DNA of 64,000 nucleotides from Deltaproteobacteria bacterium (GTDB lineage Bacteria; Myxococcota_A; Polyangia; JAAYKL01): NCBI GenBank assembly GCA_016935665.1, contig JAFGQN010000110.1, positions 1 through 64,000 on the forward strand, in the 5' to 3' direction. Below, in pieces: positions 53,358 through 62,633 of the stretch. The translations under genes and the position numbers were made by a program. Numbering within the stretch: position 1 is the first letter of the stretch; each line of letters opens with the position of its first letter. The notes under the pieces are model-generated. The model saw only the letters and a list, made by a program, of their open reading frames with translations, ran no database searches and was not told the DNA's origin.

Positions 53358-55484
53358 CTATTGGTCATTGTCCTGTTCAGTCAATGATGTTTTTGCAAAA
53401 TCGTGGGACTTGGCGGAGCCGATGTTCTCCGCGAGAACCGCAGCCAATCGGTCCAAAATCTGCAATCGTCGATAGGGTTTCTGGATGAACGCGTTGACAC
53501 CATCGGCAAGCAGATTCCTGGTTTCATTGTTGAGGCTATATCCGGATGCGAGCAGCACACGAACGGACGGATTTATCTCCTTCATGGCTCGGTAGGTTTC
53601 TGGGCCGTCCATGACGGGCATAACCATATCAAGAATAACCGCGTCAATGGTCCGCCAATTGGCTCTATAGTAGTCGAGTGCCACCTGTCCGTCTGAAGCA
53701 GTCACCACGCTGTATCCCTGCGTCGACAACATGTCCACACCCAAATTCCGAATGGCTTCTTCGTCGTCAACAATCAATATTACTGCGGGTCGAGATGCCA
53801 CGGTCATATACTCTGGTAAAGACGGCTGGATTGCTTTCTGGTGCTCAATCGGAAGATAGAGGGTAAATGTCGTGCCGCTTCCAGGCGTGCTCTTAACATC
53901 GATCGCGCCATGATGTTGTTTGATGGTTCCATAAACCGCAGCCAGCCCAAGCCCTGTCCCTTTGTTCTGTTTTTTGGTACTGAAAAACGGCTCAAAAATA
54001 TGTGGCAGATTTTCTTTGGGAATCCCGCATCCCGTATCCGCAATTGCGATACTCACGTACGTCCCCGGACGCAGTTCCGCAGAAAGTTGGTGGCAGCAGG
54101 ATTCATCAAGGTTGGTCACATTGGTGGTGAACGTCAGGGTACCCTGTTCATCTGTGGCATCCGCAGCATTGATTGCGATGTTGAGAAGGGCGTTCTCCAG
54201 CAGGGTAGGATCGCCGAGCGTGGTGGACGGTGAAGCCAACAGGTGCAGCCCGATGGCTATCTTCTTGTGAATACTGTGGCTGAGAAAGTCGCAAACCTCC
54301 CGAATCATTTCGTTGATGTCAACTACGACAGACTGGTATTGGCCTTTTCGTGCGAAGGCGAGAAGTTTGGAAGTGAGATCGCTGGCTCGCTGGCTTGCGG
54401 CGACAATGTGTTGTGTGTAACGCAGCAGTTCCGGATCGGCAAGATTGTCATGCAACAGGTCTGCATATCCCATGATGCCGGCGAGCTGGTTGTTGAAATC
54501 GTGTGCAATACCTCCGGCAAGTTGACCAATGGCGTTCATTTTTTCCATCTGTCGCAGTTTCTCCTCAGCTACCTTCTGATCGGTTATATCATCGTAAATG
54601 CCAAGCACGCCCAGCGGACGTCGGTTCTCATCCAACAATGGCGCTTTGGAAGTGTCAATCCAGATTCGGGTACCGTCCTTCTTTTGAAGCGGTTCCACAA
54701 TATGAAGCTTCTGCTGACCGGTCTCCAGAACTTCCATATCGTCTCTGCGATACGCTTCCGTCTCGTGAATTGGCCACGGGAGATCATAATCGGTTTTCCC
54801 GATAATTTCCTCGGGACTCTCGAAACCTGCATGGTTGGCGAAAACACGATTGCAGCCGAGATAAACGCCATCTCGGTCTTTCCAGAAGATCGACTGGGGG
54901 ACTGTATCAAGAACAGTATTAAGCATATTTTTGCTTTTTCTCAGCTCGCCAAGCGCCTGTTCCGTCTCTTTGCGTGCCTGTCCCATTTCACCGATGAGGC
55001 GAGTGAGCCTGTTGAAAAAATCCATTAGTGTTCGAACGTAAAATTCACTGAGGATGGGGACGCGGTCCAGGGCTGCCATATATTTGTCCCTATCGTACCC
55101 GAAATGAAGCGCCTGTTGTTCGAAGCGTTCGCGACTCGGCGGTTCAAAAAAAAATTGGCCGGTAAAAAAGTTGGCGACATGCTGATCGCCGATGACGATG
55201 GGAATCGCAACATCGACAAGCCCGTTTTTGCATTTGTAAACGTTATACTCATGTCCGTTGGCGAGTTGTTGGGCAAGATGCGTATCGCTCTCACGACATC
55301 GGCAGGCGGTCTCCGGGTGTTTGCGATGAAATTCAGTGCAAATATCCTGCCAGCCGGTGGCGATGAGAATATTGCCATCCAAATCGAGTATTGCTGTCAC
55401 CGCACCGGTTAACCTGGTGAAGCTTTCACAGAGCCCATGAAGTTGAGCTACGTCCACGAGCTCCGCGAATATTGCACGTGTCAC
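53358..55484 (-). CDS. PocR/PAS hybrid sensor histidine kinase
   Basis: 708 aa, cytoplasmic. Residues about 1-165 form a PocR-type ligand domain ([62 protein letters not shown]), then a coiled coil, one PAS domain ([28 protein letters not shown]), a kinase core with [13 protein letters not shown] (His), [21 protein letters not shown] and GTGLGLA, and a C-terminal receiver ([13 protein letters not shown] ... [14 protein letters not shown], phospho-Asp). No DNA-binding output. PocR domains bind small diols or hydrocarbons in known cases. Confidence 0.9.
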   Translation of the reverse strand: MTRAIFAELVDVAQLHGLCESFTRLTGAVTAILDLDGNILIATGWQDICTEFHRKHPETACRCRESDTHLAQQLANGHEYNVYKCKNGLVDVAIPIVIGDQHVANFFTGQFFFEPPSRERFEQQALHFGYDRDKYMAALDRVPILSEFYVRTLMDFFNRLTRLIGEMGQARKETEQALGELRKSKNMLNTVLDTVPQSIFWKDRDGVYLGCNRVFANHAGFESPEEIIGKTDYDLPWPIHETEAYRRDDMEVLETGQQKLHIVEPLQKKDGTRIWIDTSKAPLLDENRRPLGVLGIYDDITDQKVAEEKLRQMEKMNAIGQLAGGIAHDFNNQLAGIMGYADLLHDNLADPELLRYTQHIVAASQRASDLTSKLLAFARKGQYQSVVVDINEMIREVCDFLSHSIHKKIAIGLHLLASPSTTLGDPTLLENALLNIAINAADATDEQGTLTFTTNVTNLDESCCHQLSAELRPGTYVSIAIADTGCGIPKENLPHIFEPFFSTKKQNKGTGLGLAAVYGTIKQHHGAIDVKSTPGSGTTFTLYLPIEHQKAIQPSLPEYMTVASRPAVILIVDDEEAIRNLGVDMLSTQGYSVVTASDGQVALDYYRANWRTIDAVILDMVMPVMDGPETYRAMKEINPSVRVLLASGYSLNNETRNLLADGVNAFIQKPYRRLQILDRLAAVLAENIGSAKSHDFAKTSLTEQDNDQ

Positions 55485-56030
55485 AGCACACTCCCCCTTT
55501 TTTAAATACCGTTGATTTGGTTAAAATTCAACAGTCGTACTATTTTCAATAAATGAATATAAGAGCGAAAATACTTTGTTCAAAATTAATTTATCCACAA
55601 AATATGCATAATCCTTCTTTGTCAGAAGTAAGATTTTTGCGCATCAGACGTATTCCTGCCCCCACTGCAGCGCTGGATTTTTTGCCCGGCGACCAACTGG
55701 GCCAGGCGTCAGATAAACTACCGCTACAGTTTCGGGCAATTTAACAAGTAATTTCGTTCCAGCGCTGCTTAAAGACTCTCGTGGTCGCGGCAATTAGACA
55801 AGAGTGCTACAGGATGGATATATGTGACAATAAGTCAGTTTTGCGAAAGGGGAGGCGCAAATGGTCACATCGTACAAAACATTGAATTCTTAGGGCACAC
55901 ATCACACACATTCGACGGTTTTGTACGTTGCTGTGGCTTCATCAAATTATTTGAAAGAATCAGGAAATGTCGGTCAGACGGATTGGAGTGGGATGTTTAT
56001 CCCAAATCCAATTTGGGAAGGGGGCTGTTT
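55485..56030. other. Intergenic region upstream of the hybrid kinase
   Basis: 546 bp: promoter side of the kinase gene (AT-rich 55500-55610) and the 3' side of the barrel-protein gene. No supported gene. A short hairpin at 56001-56017 is listed separately. Confidence 0.4.
56001..56017 (-). terminator. Hairpin after the barrel-protein gene
   Basis: CCCAAAT and ATTTGGG, 7 bp perfect stem with a 3-nt loop, 14 bp beyond the stop at 56031-56033. No T-run follows on the minus strand. Confidence 0.4.
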
Positions 56031-57704
56031 TTAGAAACTCATAACCGCCTGCATCTTGAAAACAAGTGCATCGGGGCCATCTGCCATACCAGAGCCATCT
56101 TTGATATCGTCGTCATAGATATACTTGGAAACCTGGAACCACAGTTGCTCAGAGGAGAGGAAGTGGGACGTGAAAATCAAGCGAGGTGTAATAACCTTGA
56201 TCTTCCCAGCTTCGTCCAGATTTACGCCGTCATAACGGAGCATCATAGCCATCCAGGAGGTTGGCCAGAAAGCGACATCGGCGCCACCTTTGATTTGCAT
56301 CATTGAATCTTCGGCACCATCAGGTACATCGTCGCCTTTTGAAGAAGCCATCATACCGAAAATTTCAAATGTTAAATCGGGGAACGCATTCCCTTTGTCT
56401 CCGCCCATGAGGCCCTGTAAGGAGTTTTCATACAACCATGCAACGGCGTTCACCGCACCACTTTGCGTAGCGGACGTTGGCAGGTAGTTGGTTGCGAGAT
56501 TGGCGCCGCCATTAGGAGAGTGCAGTACTTCGATTCCACCGGAAAGGAATCCGCCATTGGTAACTGCAATGTGGGAGAATGCGGCCCACAGATGACCGAA
56601 TCTGGGTAGTCTCAGGTGAACATCGGCGCCGATTACTCTCATGCGGGCATCCTGTACATCTTCAAAAGCGGCTGGGGTTGCGCCCACTTCGATGTGAGAG
56701 GGATCATTGGTCCACGAAGAGTTGTAATACACACCAATGTCTGCTTTTCCGCCAACGTTCATAACAGCGGCCACGTAGTGGGACAAATTAGCGGATATAG
56801 TGTCGTTATCATTGTTACCATCGTCGTTGCCATAGGCAGGTGTAGCGAACAAACCGTTTTTGTTGAGACCAAAACCCTGGGTCAGAGTCAGTTTGAAACC
56901 ATCGCTGATGGGCAGGGTGAGTTCGACCTGTTCACCCATGAGGTGTGAACGCTGAAACATGTACGTGTCGTAAATGCCGAAACCGCCAAATACTTTCAAA
57001 AAAGCACCCATGGTCAACGCAATGTTTGGCCTGATGGAACCGAGGTTAAAATCTGTATCCAGGGTCAGGAAACCAAGTCCAGGTGAAACGCTGCCGTTGG
57101 GATTGCCTGCGCCAACAAATTGATAATACGAACCCATCAGGGCGACAGTGGCGGCGATGTGATCGTGCTTGGCGGTGAGAAGTATTTCTGCCCATTCTGT
57201 TTCCTGCAAACGGGTAAATGCGAACGTGTCATAACCACTATCGACTAAGTGTCTGGCTAAATAAGTGCTCTGAATTTTGTCATCACCGTCGGGATCATTT
57301 GGATCCGGTCTTCTGGCGATGCTGAATCCAGCGGGAGCGCGGACATAGCCGTGCCATTCCGTTGTCCAGTTCTTATACCAGGGCGTTTCGTCAGCTGCGG
57401 GAGCGGCTTCTTCTGCTGGTGCATTGTCTGCTTCTGTCGCAACCGGAGCAGGAGCGGCCTCTGGCTCTGGAGGAGGAGGAGCTGCTTCTGCTTCGGCATC
57501 TGCATCTGCAGCAGCGTCTCCGCCCAGAGATAAGGAAGCTTCGCCACTTGCTGTTGCGTCACCAGCTGCGTCGCCTTCACCGTCTTCGACCTGAGCCAGA
57601 AGAAGACCGGCAGCAGGCTGCACGATTTCTGTTTCTGCCGCTGCGAGATTGGCAGAGAGAATTAGACCCGACAACAAACATGACAATTGGATTAATCGGC
57701 TCAT
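56031..57704 (-). CDS. Outer-membrane beta-barrel protein of the xylan locus
   Basis: 557 aa; GGAAAGG precedes the ATG at 57704, which gives a good signal peptide (LIQLSCLLSGLILSANLAAA). About 90 residues of Ala/Glu/Asp/Pro follow (GGDAAADADAEAEAAPPPPEPEAAP), then a long barrel with aromatic and Gly alternation (WYKNWTTEWHGYVRAPAGFSIARRPDP, GSYYQFVGAGN, WMAMMLRYDGVNLDEAGKIKVITPRLIFTSHFLSSEQLWFQVSKYIY) ending in VMSF. It lies 163 bp after the xylose-permease gene on the same strand, so it may be an oligosaccharide or sugar porin. No match to LamB or OprB motifs was seen. Confidence 0.7.
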   Translation of the reverse strand: MSRLIQLSCLLSGLILSANLAAAETEIVQPAAGLLLAQVEDGEGDAAGDATASGEASLSLGGDAAADADAEAEAAPPPPEPEAAPAPVATEADNAPAEEAAPAADETPWYKNWTTEWHGYVRAPAGFSIARRPDPNDPDGDDKIQSTYLARHLVDSGYDTFAFTRLQETEWAEILLTAKHDHIAATVALMGSYYQFVGAGNPNGSVSPGLGFLTLDTDFNLGSIRPNIALTMGAFLKVFGGFGIYDTYMFQRSHLMGEQVELTLPISDGFKLTLTQGFGLNKNGLFATPAYGNDDGNNDNDTISANLSHYVAAVMNVGGKADIGVYYNSSWTNDPSHIEVGATPAAFEDVQDARMRVIGADVHLRLPRFGHLWAAFSHIAVTNGGFLSGGIEVLHSPNGGANLATNYLPTSATQSGAVNAVAWLYENSLQGLMGGDKGNAFPDLTFEIFGMMASSKGDDVPDGAEDSMMQIKGGADVAFWPTSWMAMMLRYDGVNLDEAGKIKVITPRLIFTSHFLSSEQLWFQVSKYIYDDDIKDGSGMADGPDALVFKMQAVMSF

Positions 57705-57867
57705 GTGATACCTTTCCAGACCACTCAGGATTCGTTGTTCCATATGTGACCTTTGTGTTGTTAATGAGATTTTCAAAATCTCAGTTAGTTACGGATTGTT
57801 TCCAATTCTACACATTAATTTTAAAATCGCGAGATTTTCTATTCGCAATTTCAGTTAAAATTTACAA

Positions 57868-59142
57868 TTAACTTTTTCCTTTACGTTTTGATTGAACGTC
57901 AACAAATACTGCAAGAATCAGAACCAGTCCCTGAACCACCCATTGTTTGGATGTTGTCCAACCTAAAATGTCCATACCGTTGTTCAAGCTGCCGATGACC
58001 AGCGCACCAACAACAGCACCGGCAACAGCGCCTTCTCCACCCATGAGACTTGTTCCACCAATAACACACGCGGCGATAGTAAAGAGTTCGTAGTAAGCGC
58101 CACCAGTTGTTGTTCCCATTCCCACATATCCGGTAAGCACCACGCCACAGAGCGCACAAAGAATGCCCATCAGTACAAACACTTTGAAAACAACTTTTTG
58201 GGTGTTAATACCTGAGAGTCTTGTTGCTTCCTGATTGCCACCAAGCGCGTAGATGTACCGACCGAATTTCGTATTGTTGGTAATATAGTGGAAAATCAAC
58301 AAAATAATGACCATCAACAGCACAGGAATTTGAATTCCTTCGTATCCGTTGGCCACATAGAGTACGTAAAACAACACTACTGATGAAATCACACCAGCTT
58401 TGAAAATGTCTTTGGAAAGTGGGTATTTCTCGAAACCATATTTGAATTTCTGTTTACGGCTATAAAGAGTAATGGCAAAAATACATGCCACAACAAGAAT
58501 GGCGAGAATCAGTCCCAGTGTTTTGGGTACATATCCCTGTCCCAGAGACTTTAGAGTGTTTTCAACCGGACCGATGGTTCTGCCGCCGCTCACCAGGAGA
58601 ATGCCGCCCTTGAACCCAAGATAACCACCCAGAGTCACAATAAAAGCAGGTATTCGCAGATACGCAATAAGCGACCCTTGCCAGAGCCCGACAACCAAAC
58701 CGACAATGAGCGCGACTATAATCGACAGGAACGTCGATAACACTCCGTTCATGCTGGTTTCCACGCCCATGAATGTGGTTTGTGCCTGCCAGGCGGGAAA
58801 TGCGCCTGCAAGTATATCCGGGAATATGAAGAATTGGCAATATGCCACAATAACACTGATAAAGCCCACCACCGATCCCACAGACAGGTCGATGTTTCCC
58901 GTAACAATAACGGGTACCATGCCAATCGCTAGGATGGCAATGAGTATCATTTGTCTAACAAGGTTGGAAAGATTTCGGGGAGTAAAAAATACGCCATCTG
59001 TCAGGATACCAAATAATATCCAAATCAACACCAGCGCAATGATCATCGTATACGTTCGAAAATTTGCGCGTATGGAGTCCGCTATCTTTCCCTTGTTTTC
59101 CTGCACAAAATTTTGGATTAGTTCTGTAATGTTCGCAGTCAT
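57868..59142 (-). CDS. xylH: Sugar ABC transporter permease (XylH type)
   Basis: Membrane subunit of a xylose-type importer, 424 aa, about ten helices. Family signatures: [76 protein letters not shown], and the EAA-like loop [22 protein letters not shown]. The long cytoplasmic loop with [12 protein letters not shown] is as in E. coli XylH. It is 9 bp after the ATP-binding gene. Confidence 0.92.
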   Translation of the reverse strand: MTANITELIQNFVQENKGKIADSIRANFRTYTMIIALVLIWILFGILTDGVFFTPRNLSNLVRQMILIAILAIGMVPVIVTGNIDLSVGSVVGFISVIVAYCQFFIFPDILAGAFPAWQAQTTFMGVETSMNGVLSTFLSIIVALIVGLVVGLWQGSLIAYLRIPAFIVTLGGYLGFKGGILLVSGGRTIGPVENTLKSLGQGYVPKTLGLILAILVVACIFAITLYSRKQKFKYGFEKYPLSKDIFKAGVISSVVLFYVLYVANGYEGIQIPVLLMVIILLIFHYITNNTKFGRYIYALGGNQEATRLSGINTQKVVFKVFVLMGILCALCGVVLTGYVGMGTTTGGAYYELFTIAACVIGGTSLMGGEGAVAGAVVGALVIGSLNNGMDILGWTTSKQWVVQGLVLILAVFVDVQSKRKGKS

Positions 59143-59151
59143 TTTGTTTCC

Positions 59152-60696
59152 TCAGCTGTGTAAAACTTCTACGCCGGTTGCCAGGGTCATAATTCGCTCC
59201 TGGGTTGCATTTTCGTCATTCGGAATGATGCCTGTGCATTTTCCCTCGTGCATAACCAGAATTCGATCACTCATACCCAAAACCTCGGGAAGCTCACTGG
59301 AGACCATTATTATCGCTACGCCCTGGGCAGTTAGAGTGTTCATTAACTTGTAGATTTCGTACTTGGCTCCCACATCGATTCCGCGAGTAGGTTCATCCAG
59401 AATGAGCACTTTCGGCGCCGTCATAATACATTTGGCAATAACAACTTTCTGCTGGTTACCCCCGCTGAGTGTATTAACCGGTACATGAATGCTATGACAT
59501 TTCACCGACAGTTTCTTTGCAGTTTCGTTACATTCATAAAATTCCTTGTTTTGATTTATGCTGAAACGCTCCGCAAATTTATTCATATTGGGGAGGGAAA
59601 TATTTTTCAAGATGGATTGCATAAGAACAAGACCATGTAGTTTTCTGTCCTCGGGCACAAGGCTGATGCCGGCATTCATTGCACTACTTGCGGAATGAAT
59701 GCCGACAGTCTCGCCATCTATCGAAATAGTTCCTTCGAAATTTTTTCCGTATTCTCCAAACAGCGTCGTAACAAGCTCTGTTCGTCCGGCGCCCATGAGA
59801 CCCGCAACACCAAGAATTTCGCCTCGTCGAACTGAAAAAGAGACATTATCCACGCAATTTTTATGAGGCAATACGGGATCAGGCACGGTGATTCCCCGTG
59901 CTTCCAATACGACATCTCCGGGAGTTGCTTCCCTTGCGGGATATCTTTCTGTCATCTCCCGACCCACCATCATCGCAATGATTTTTTCATGGTTAAGGTC
60001 TTTGGTTCTTACGGTATCCACCAAAGTGCCATCCCGCATTATCGTCATGGTGTCAGTGATTCTGAAGAACTCATCCAGCTTGTGTGTAATGTAGATACAT
60101 GTCATACCTTCATTGCGCAGTCGCTCCAGAATTTCCATCAGAACGTCCACTTCTGACTCCGTCAATGCGGAAGTAGGTTCGTCGAGAATCAATATCTTCG
60201 CATTTTCGGACAAGGCTTTGGCAATAACAACCAGTTGCTGTTTGCCCACACCGAGAGAAGAAATTTTCGCGGCAAATGGAATCTTCAGGTTGTATCGCTT
60301 TAATATTTTGTCGGTTTCGGAATACAGTTTGTGCCAATTTATCGCGCCCTTGCTATTGATCGGCTCTCTTCCCAAAAAGATATTCTCGCCGACGGTCATC
60401 TCGGGTACCAGAACCAGTTCCTGGTAAACAATGGCAATTCCCCTTTCAATCGCTTCTTTAATCGCAGTGGATTGAAAGTTGAGTTGCTCATTGTCGAAAA
60501 TGACCTCTCCCTCATAGGAATCTGAAGGGTGGACCCCCGACAATATCTTCATCAGAGTTGATTTACCGGCACCGTTTTCTCCGCAAAGACCATGTATCTC
60601 TCCTCGCTTTACGTTGAAGGAAATATTTGACAATGCGGTGACACCGGGAAACTTCTTCGTCACATTCCGTATTTCTAAAATGTTGTCATCAGTCAT
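59152..60696 (-). CDS. xylG: Sugar ABC transporter ATP-binding protein (XylG type)
   Basis: 514 aa, two ABC domains, as in XylG/RbsA/AraG. GGAAAGC precedes the ATG at 60696. First domain: GLCGENGAGKSTLMK, LSEN-type signature region with SLGVGKQQLVVIAKALSENAKILILDEPTSAL. Second domain has the degenerate Walker A typical for the family (GLMGAGRTEL) but a good signature (LSGGNQQKVVIAKCI) and LILDEPTRGIDVGA. In the same operon between the binding protein and permease. Confidence 0.94.
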   Translation of the reverse strand: MTDDNILEIRNVTKKFPGVTALSNISFNVKRGEIHGLCGENGAGKSTLMKILSGVHPSDSYEGEVIFDNEQLNFQSTAIKEAIERGIAIVYQELVLVPEMTVGENIFLGREPINSKGAINWHKLYSETDKILKRYNLKIPFAAKISSLGVGKQQLVVIAKALSENAKILILDEPTSALTESEVDVLMEILERLRNEGMTCIYITHKLDEFFRITDTMTIMRDGTLVDTVRTKDLNHEKIIAMMVGREMTERYPAREATPGDVVLEARGITVPDPVLPHKNCVDNVSFSVRRGEILGVAGLMGAGRTELVTTLFGEYGKNFEGTISIDGETVGIHSASSAMNAGISLVPEDRKLHGLVLMQSILKNISLPNMNKFAERFSINQNKEFYECNETAKKLSVKCHSIHVPVNTLSGGNQQKVVIAKCIMTAPKVLILDEPTRGIDVGAKYEIYKLMNTLTAQGVAIIMVSSELPEVLGMSDRILVMHEGKCTGIIPNDENATQERIMTLATGVEVLHS

Positions 60697-60860
60697 GTTG
60701 TCGCTTTCCAAATTCGCATCCTCGGTTGTGTCTCAGCTGGCCGAATTTTAATGCTTCAATATTGTGTTCACAAAACACCAGGTGCGTTGCGCTTGTATAC
60801 AAAGTTAATAATGAAGCGGTGTTAACAGTTATTCAGCTGCTGTGGAAGTCTACTCGTTCA

Positions 60861-61991
60861 TCACGGTTTCGGAGGACGCTGATCTTCTGGAACACCAGCG
60901 TACACTTCTTCCCATTTCTGGAATCCGCTCTTAACTACTACGTCGTAAACATTGCCCTTGTCGACCTGAACAACTTTGAGAAATTTACAGGGAACTTCGC
61001 CCTGAAGTTTGTTATCCAGTGTCAGCTCGGCCAGTGAGAAATTCTGCAGACCATCAACGGACTCTTTTTTGGCGAGTTTGTCAGCGATGTCAACTGCGAG
61101 AGGAGTCAGTTCACGAACGTCTTTGAAAACCGTCATGGTCAATTCGCCTTCAACGATAGAACGGCAACCAGGTCCAGTTGCATCCTGTCCGGATATTGGA
61201 ACTTTACCAGCCAGCTTTTGAGCTTTCATTGCCTGGAGAGCACCCAGAGCAGTACCGTCGTTGGATGCTACAACCGCATCGATTTTGTTTTTCTGAGAAG
61301 TCAGAATGTTCTCCATTTTCTTAACAGCAGTTGCCGGGTCCCAGTTTTCTACCCACTGATCAGCAACGATTTTGATGTCGCCTTTGTCGATGAGCGGTTT
61401 CAACACTTCCATCTGGCCGTTTCTGAAAAGAATCGCATTGTTGTCGGTGGGGCTGCCACCCAAAAGAACGAAGTTTCCGCTCTTTTTCTCTTTCAGAATA
61501 CCATTGGCCTGTTGACGACCTACTTCAACGTTGTCAAAGGAAATGTAGCAAGCTACTTTGGGAGATTTGATAAGGCGATCATACGCGATAACCGGAACGC
61601 CTGCTTTGGCTGCATTATCCACAGCAGTGGCTGCGGCAGCGCCATCTTCAGCAATAACGATGATTGCGGCAACACCCTGGGTAACCATGTTTTCGATTTG
61701 GTCGTTCTGGGTTTTGGAATCGTTGTTTGCGCCCTGTGCGATAACTTCGTAACCTTTTTCCTCGAACATTTTCGTCATCAGGTCACGTTCACGAGCCCAT
61801 CTGGCAGTCGCAAAATCAGAAAAGGAAAGACCGATTTTTTTCTTGCCAGGTGCTTTGTTCTCTCCCGCGTCTCCTCCTACTGCATCATTAGGACTAGCGT
61901 CTGTGCCTGTGCTTGACTTGTCGCCGCCGCATCCAAAGGCAAACATGGCTCCAAGTAAGAGCGTAACGAATAAAACAGAATTCTTTCTCAT
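60861..61991 (-). CDS. xylF: D-xylose-type ABC substrate-binding lipoprotein
   Basis: 376 aa; GGAGGAAAG precedes the ATG at 61991, and an upstream in-frame extension is rejected. Lipobox LGAMFAFGC (the E. coli XylF is not a lipoprotein). Periplasmic-binding-protein fold of cluster B: GLSFSDFATARWARERDLMTKMFEEKGYEVIAQGANND, PVIAYDRLI, FDNVEVGRQQA, VVASNDGTALGALQAM, and GQDATG. AYDRLI and the W-A-R-D/E-R segment are those of the XylF group. The GH10 xylanase next to it supports xylose. Confidence 0.92.
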   Translation of the reverse strand: MRKNSVLFVTLLLGAMFAFGCGGDKSSTGTDASPNDAVGGDAGENKAPGKKKIGLSFSDFATARWARERDLMTKMFEEKGYEVIAQGANNDSKTQNDQIENMVTQGVAAIIVIAEDGAAAATAVDNAAKAGVPVIAYDRLIKSPKVACYISFDNVEVGRQQANGILKEKKSGNFVLLGGSPTDNNAILFRNGQMEVLKPLIDKGDIKIVADQWVENWDPATAVKKMENILTSQKNKIDAVVASNDGTALGALQAMKAQKLAGKVPISGQDATGPGCRSIVEGELTMTVFKDVRELTPLAVDIADKLAKKESVDGLQNFSLAELTLDNKLQGEVPCKFLKVVQVDKGNVYDVVVKSGFQKWEEVYAGVPEDQRPPKP

Positions 61992-62633
61992 TTCTTTCCT
62001 CCTGATTAATTGAACCATAGTGCACACTTTATTTTTCGAGCCCAATTGCTCCGAAAAAAGGGTGAACTGATTAAAAATGTCTCCACTCAGGGCAATCAAA
62101 AATGTTTTTTGATAAAACCCTGGAATTTTTTTTAACGCACTTTGTTTACACTACAGACTCATTCCACAAATGTGCGAAAAGTGAAAGTGTAAAATACATA
62201 GTCTGGCAGTCTTTAAGTGCGAAAAATTAAAACGAGAAGAAATATTACGTAAAGAAATATTATTATTGGTGACCATAATGAAACAAACGTTTCTGAAAAT
62301 CCAGGGTTTTTTTAAAAAAAAACAATTGTTCAGGTAAACATTCTGCCGACAGTGCATAGAATGTATCCTCGTTGAAAAATTTTCAAGAAAATTGCTATTT
62401 GGGTGACAAAGGAACTGCAAAAATGCGGTTATATGATGATATTTGTTTTTTAATATTACCGTTTGACTGCATATGATCTCTGTGGTACTTAGGACGGTCC
62501 TGAGTAATACTGCTGCCCAATTCACGGTTTTTCCCAAAAGCACGGTTGAGTATCTCAATTTCGGGGAATGCTTATCTCTGCTGCATTCCCTGGTTATTCT
62601 GAAGCCATAAAGTATTTGCTGATATTATTGCGA
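61992..62633. other. Control region between the xylanase and the xylose transporter
   Basis: 642 bp, strongly AT-rich, no supported gene. It must end xylanase transcription and start xylFGH transcription. Two direct repeats stand out: GTGCGAAAA at 62172-62180 and 62217-62225, and AAGAAATATTA at 62237-62247 and 62252-62262 (15 bp apart). Confidence 0.5.
62237..62262. repeat. 11-bp direct repeat in the xyl control region
   Basis: AAGAAATATTA twice with a 4-bp spacer, i.e. on nearly one and a half turns of the helix. This could be a regulator site or part of the promoter; 245 bp upstream of xylF. Confidence 0.35.
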
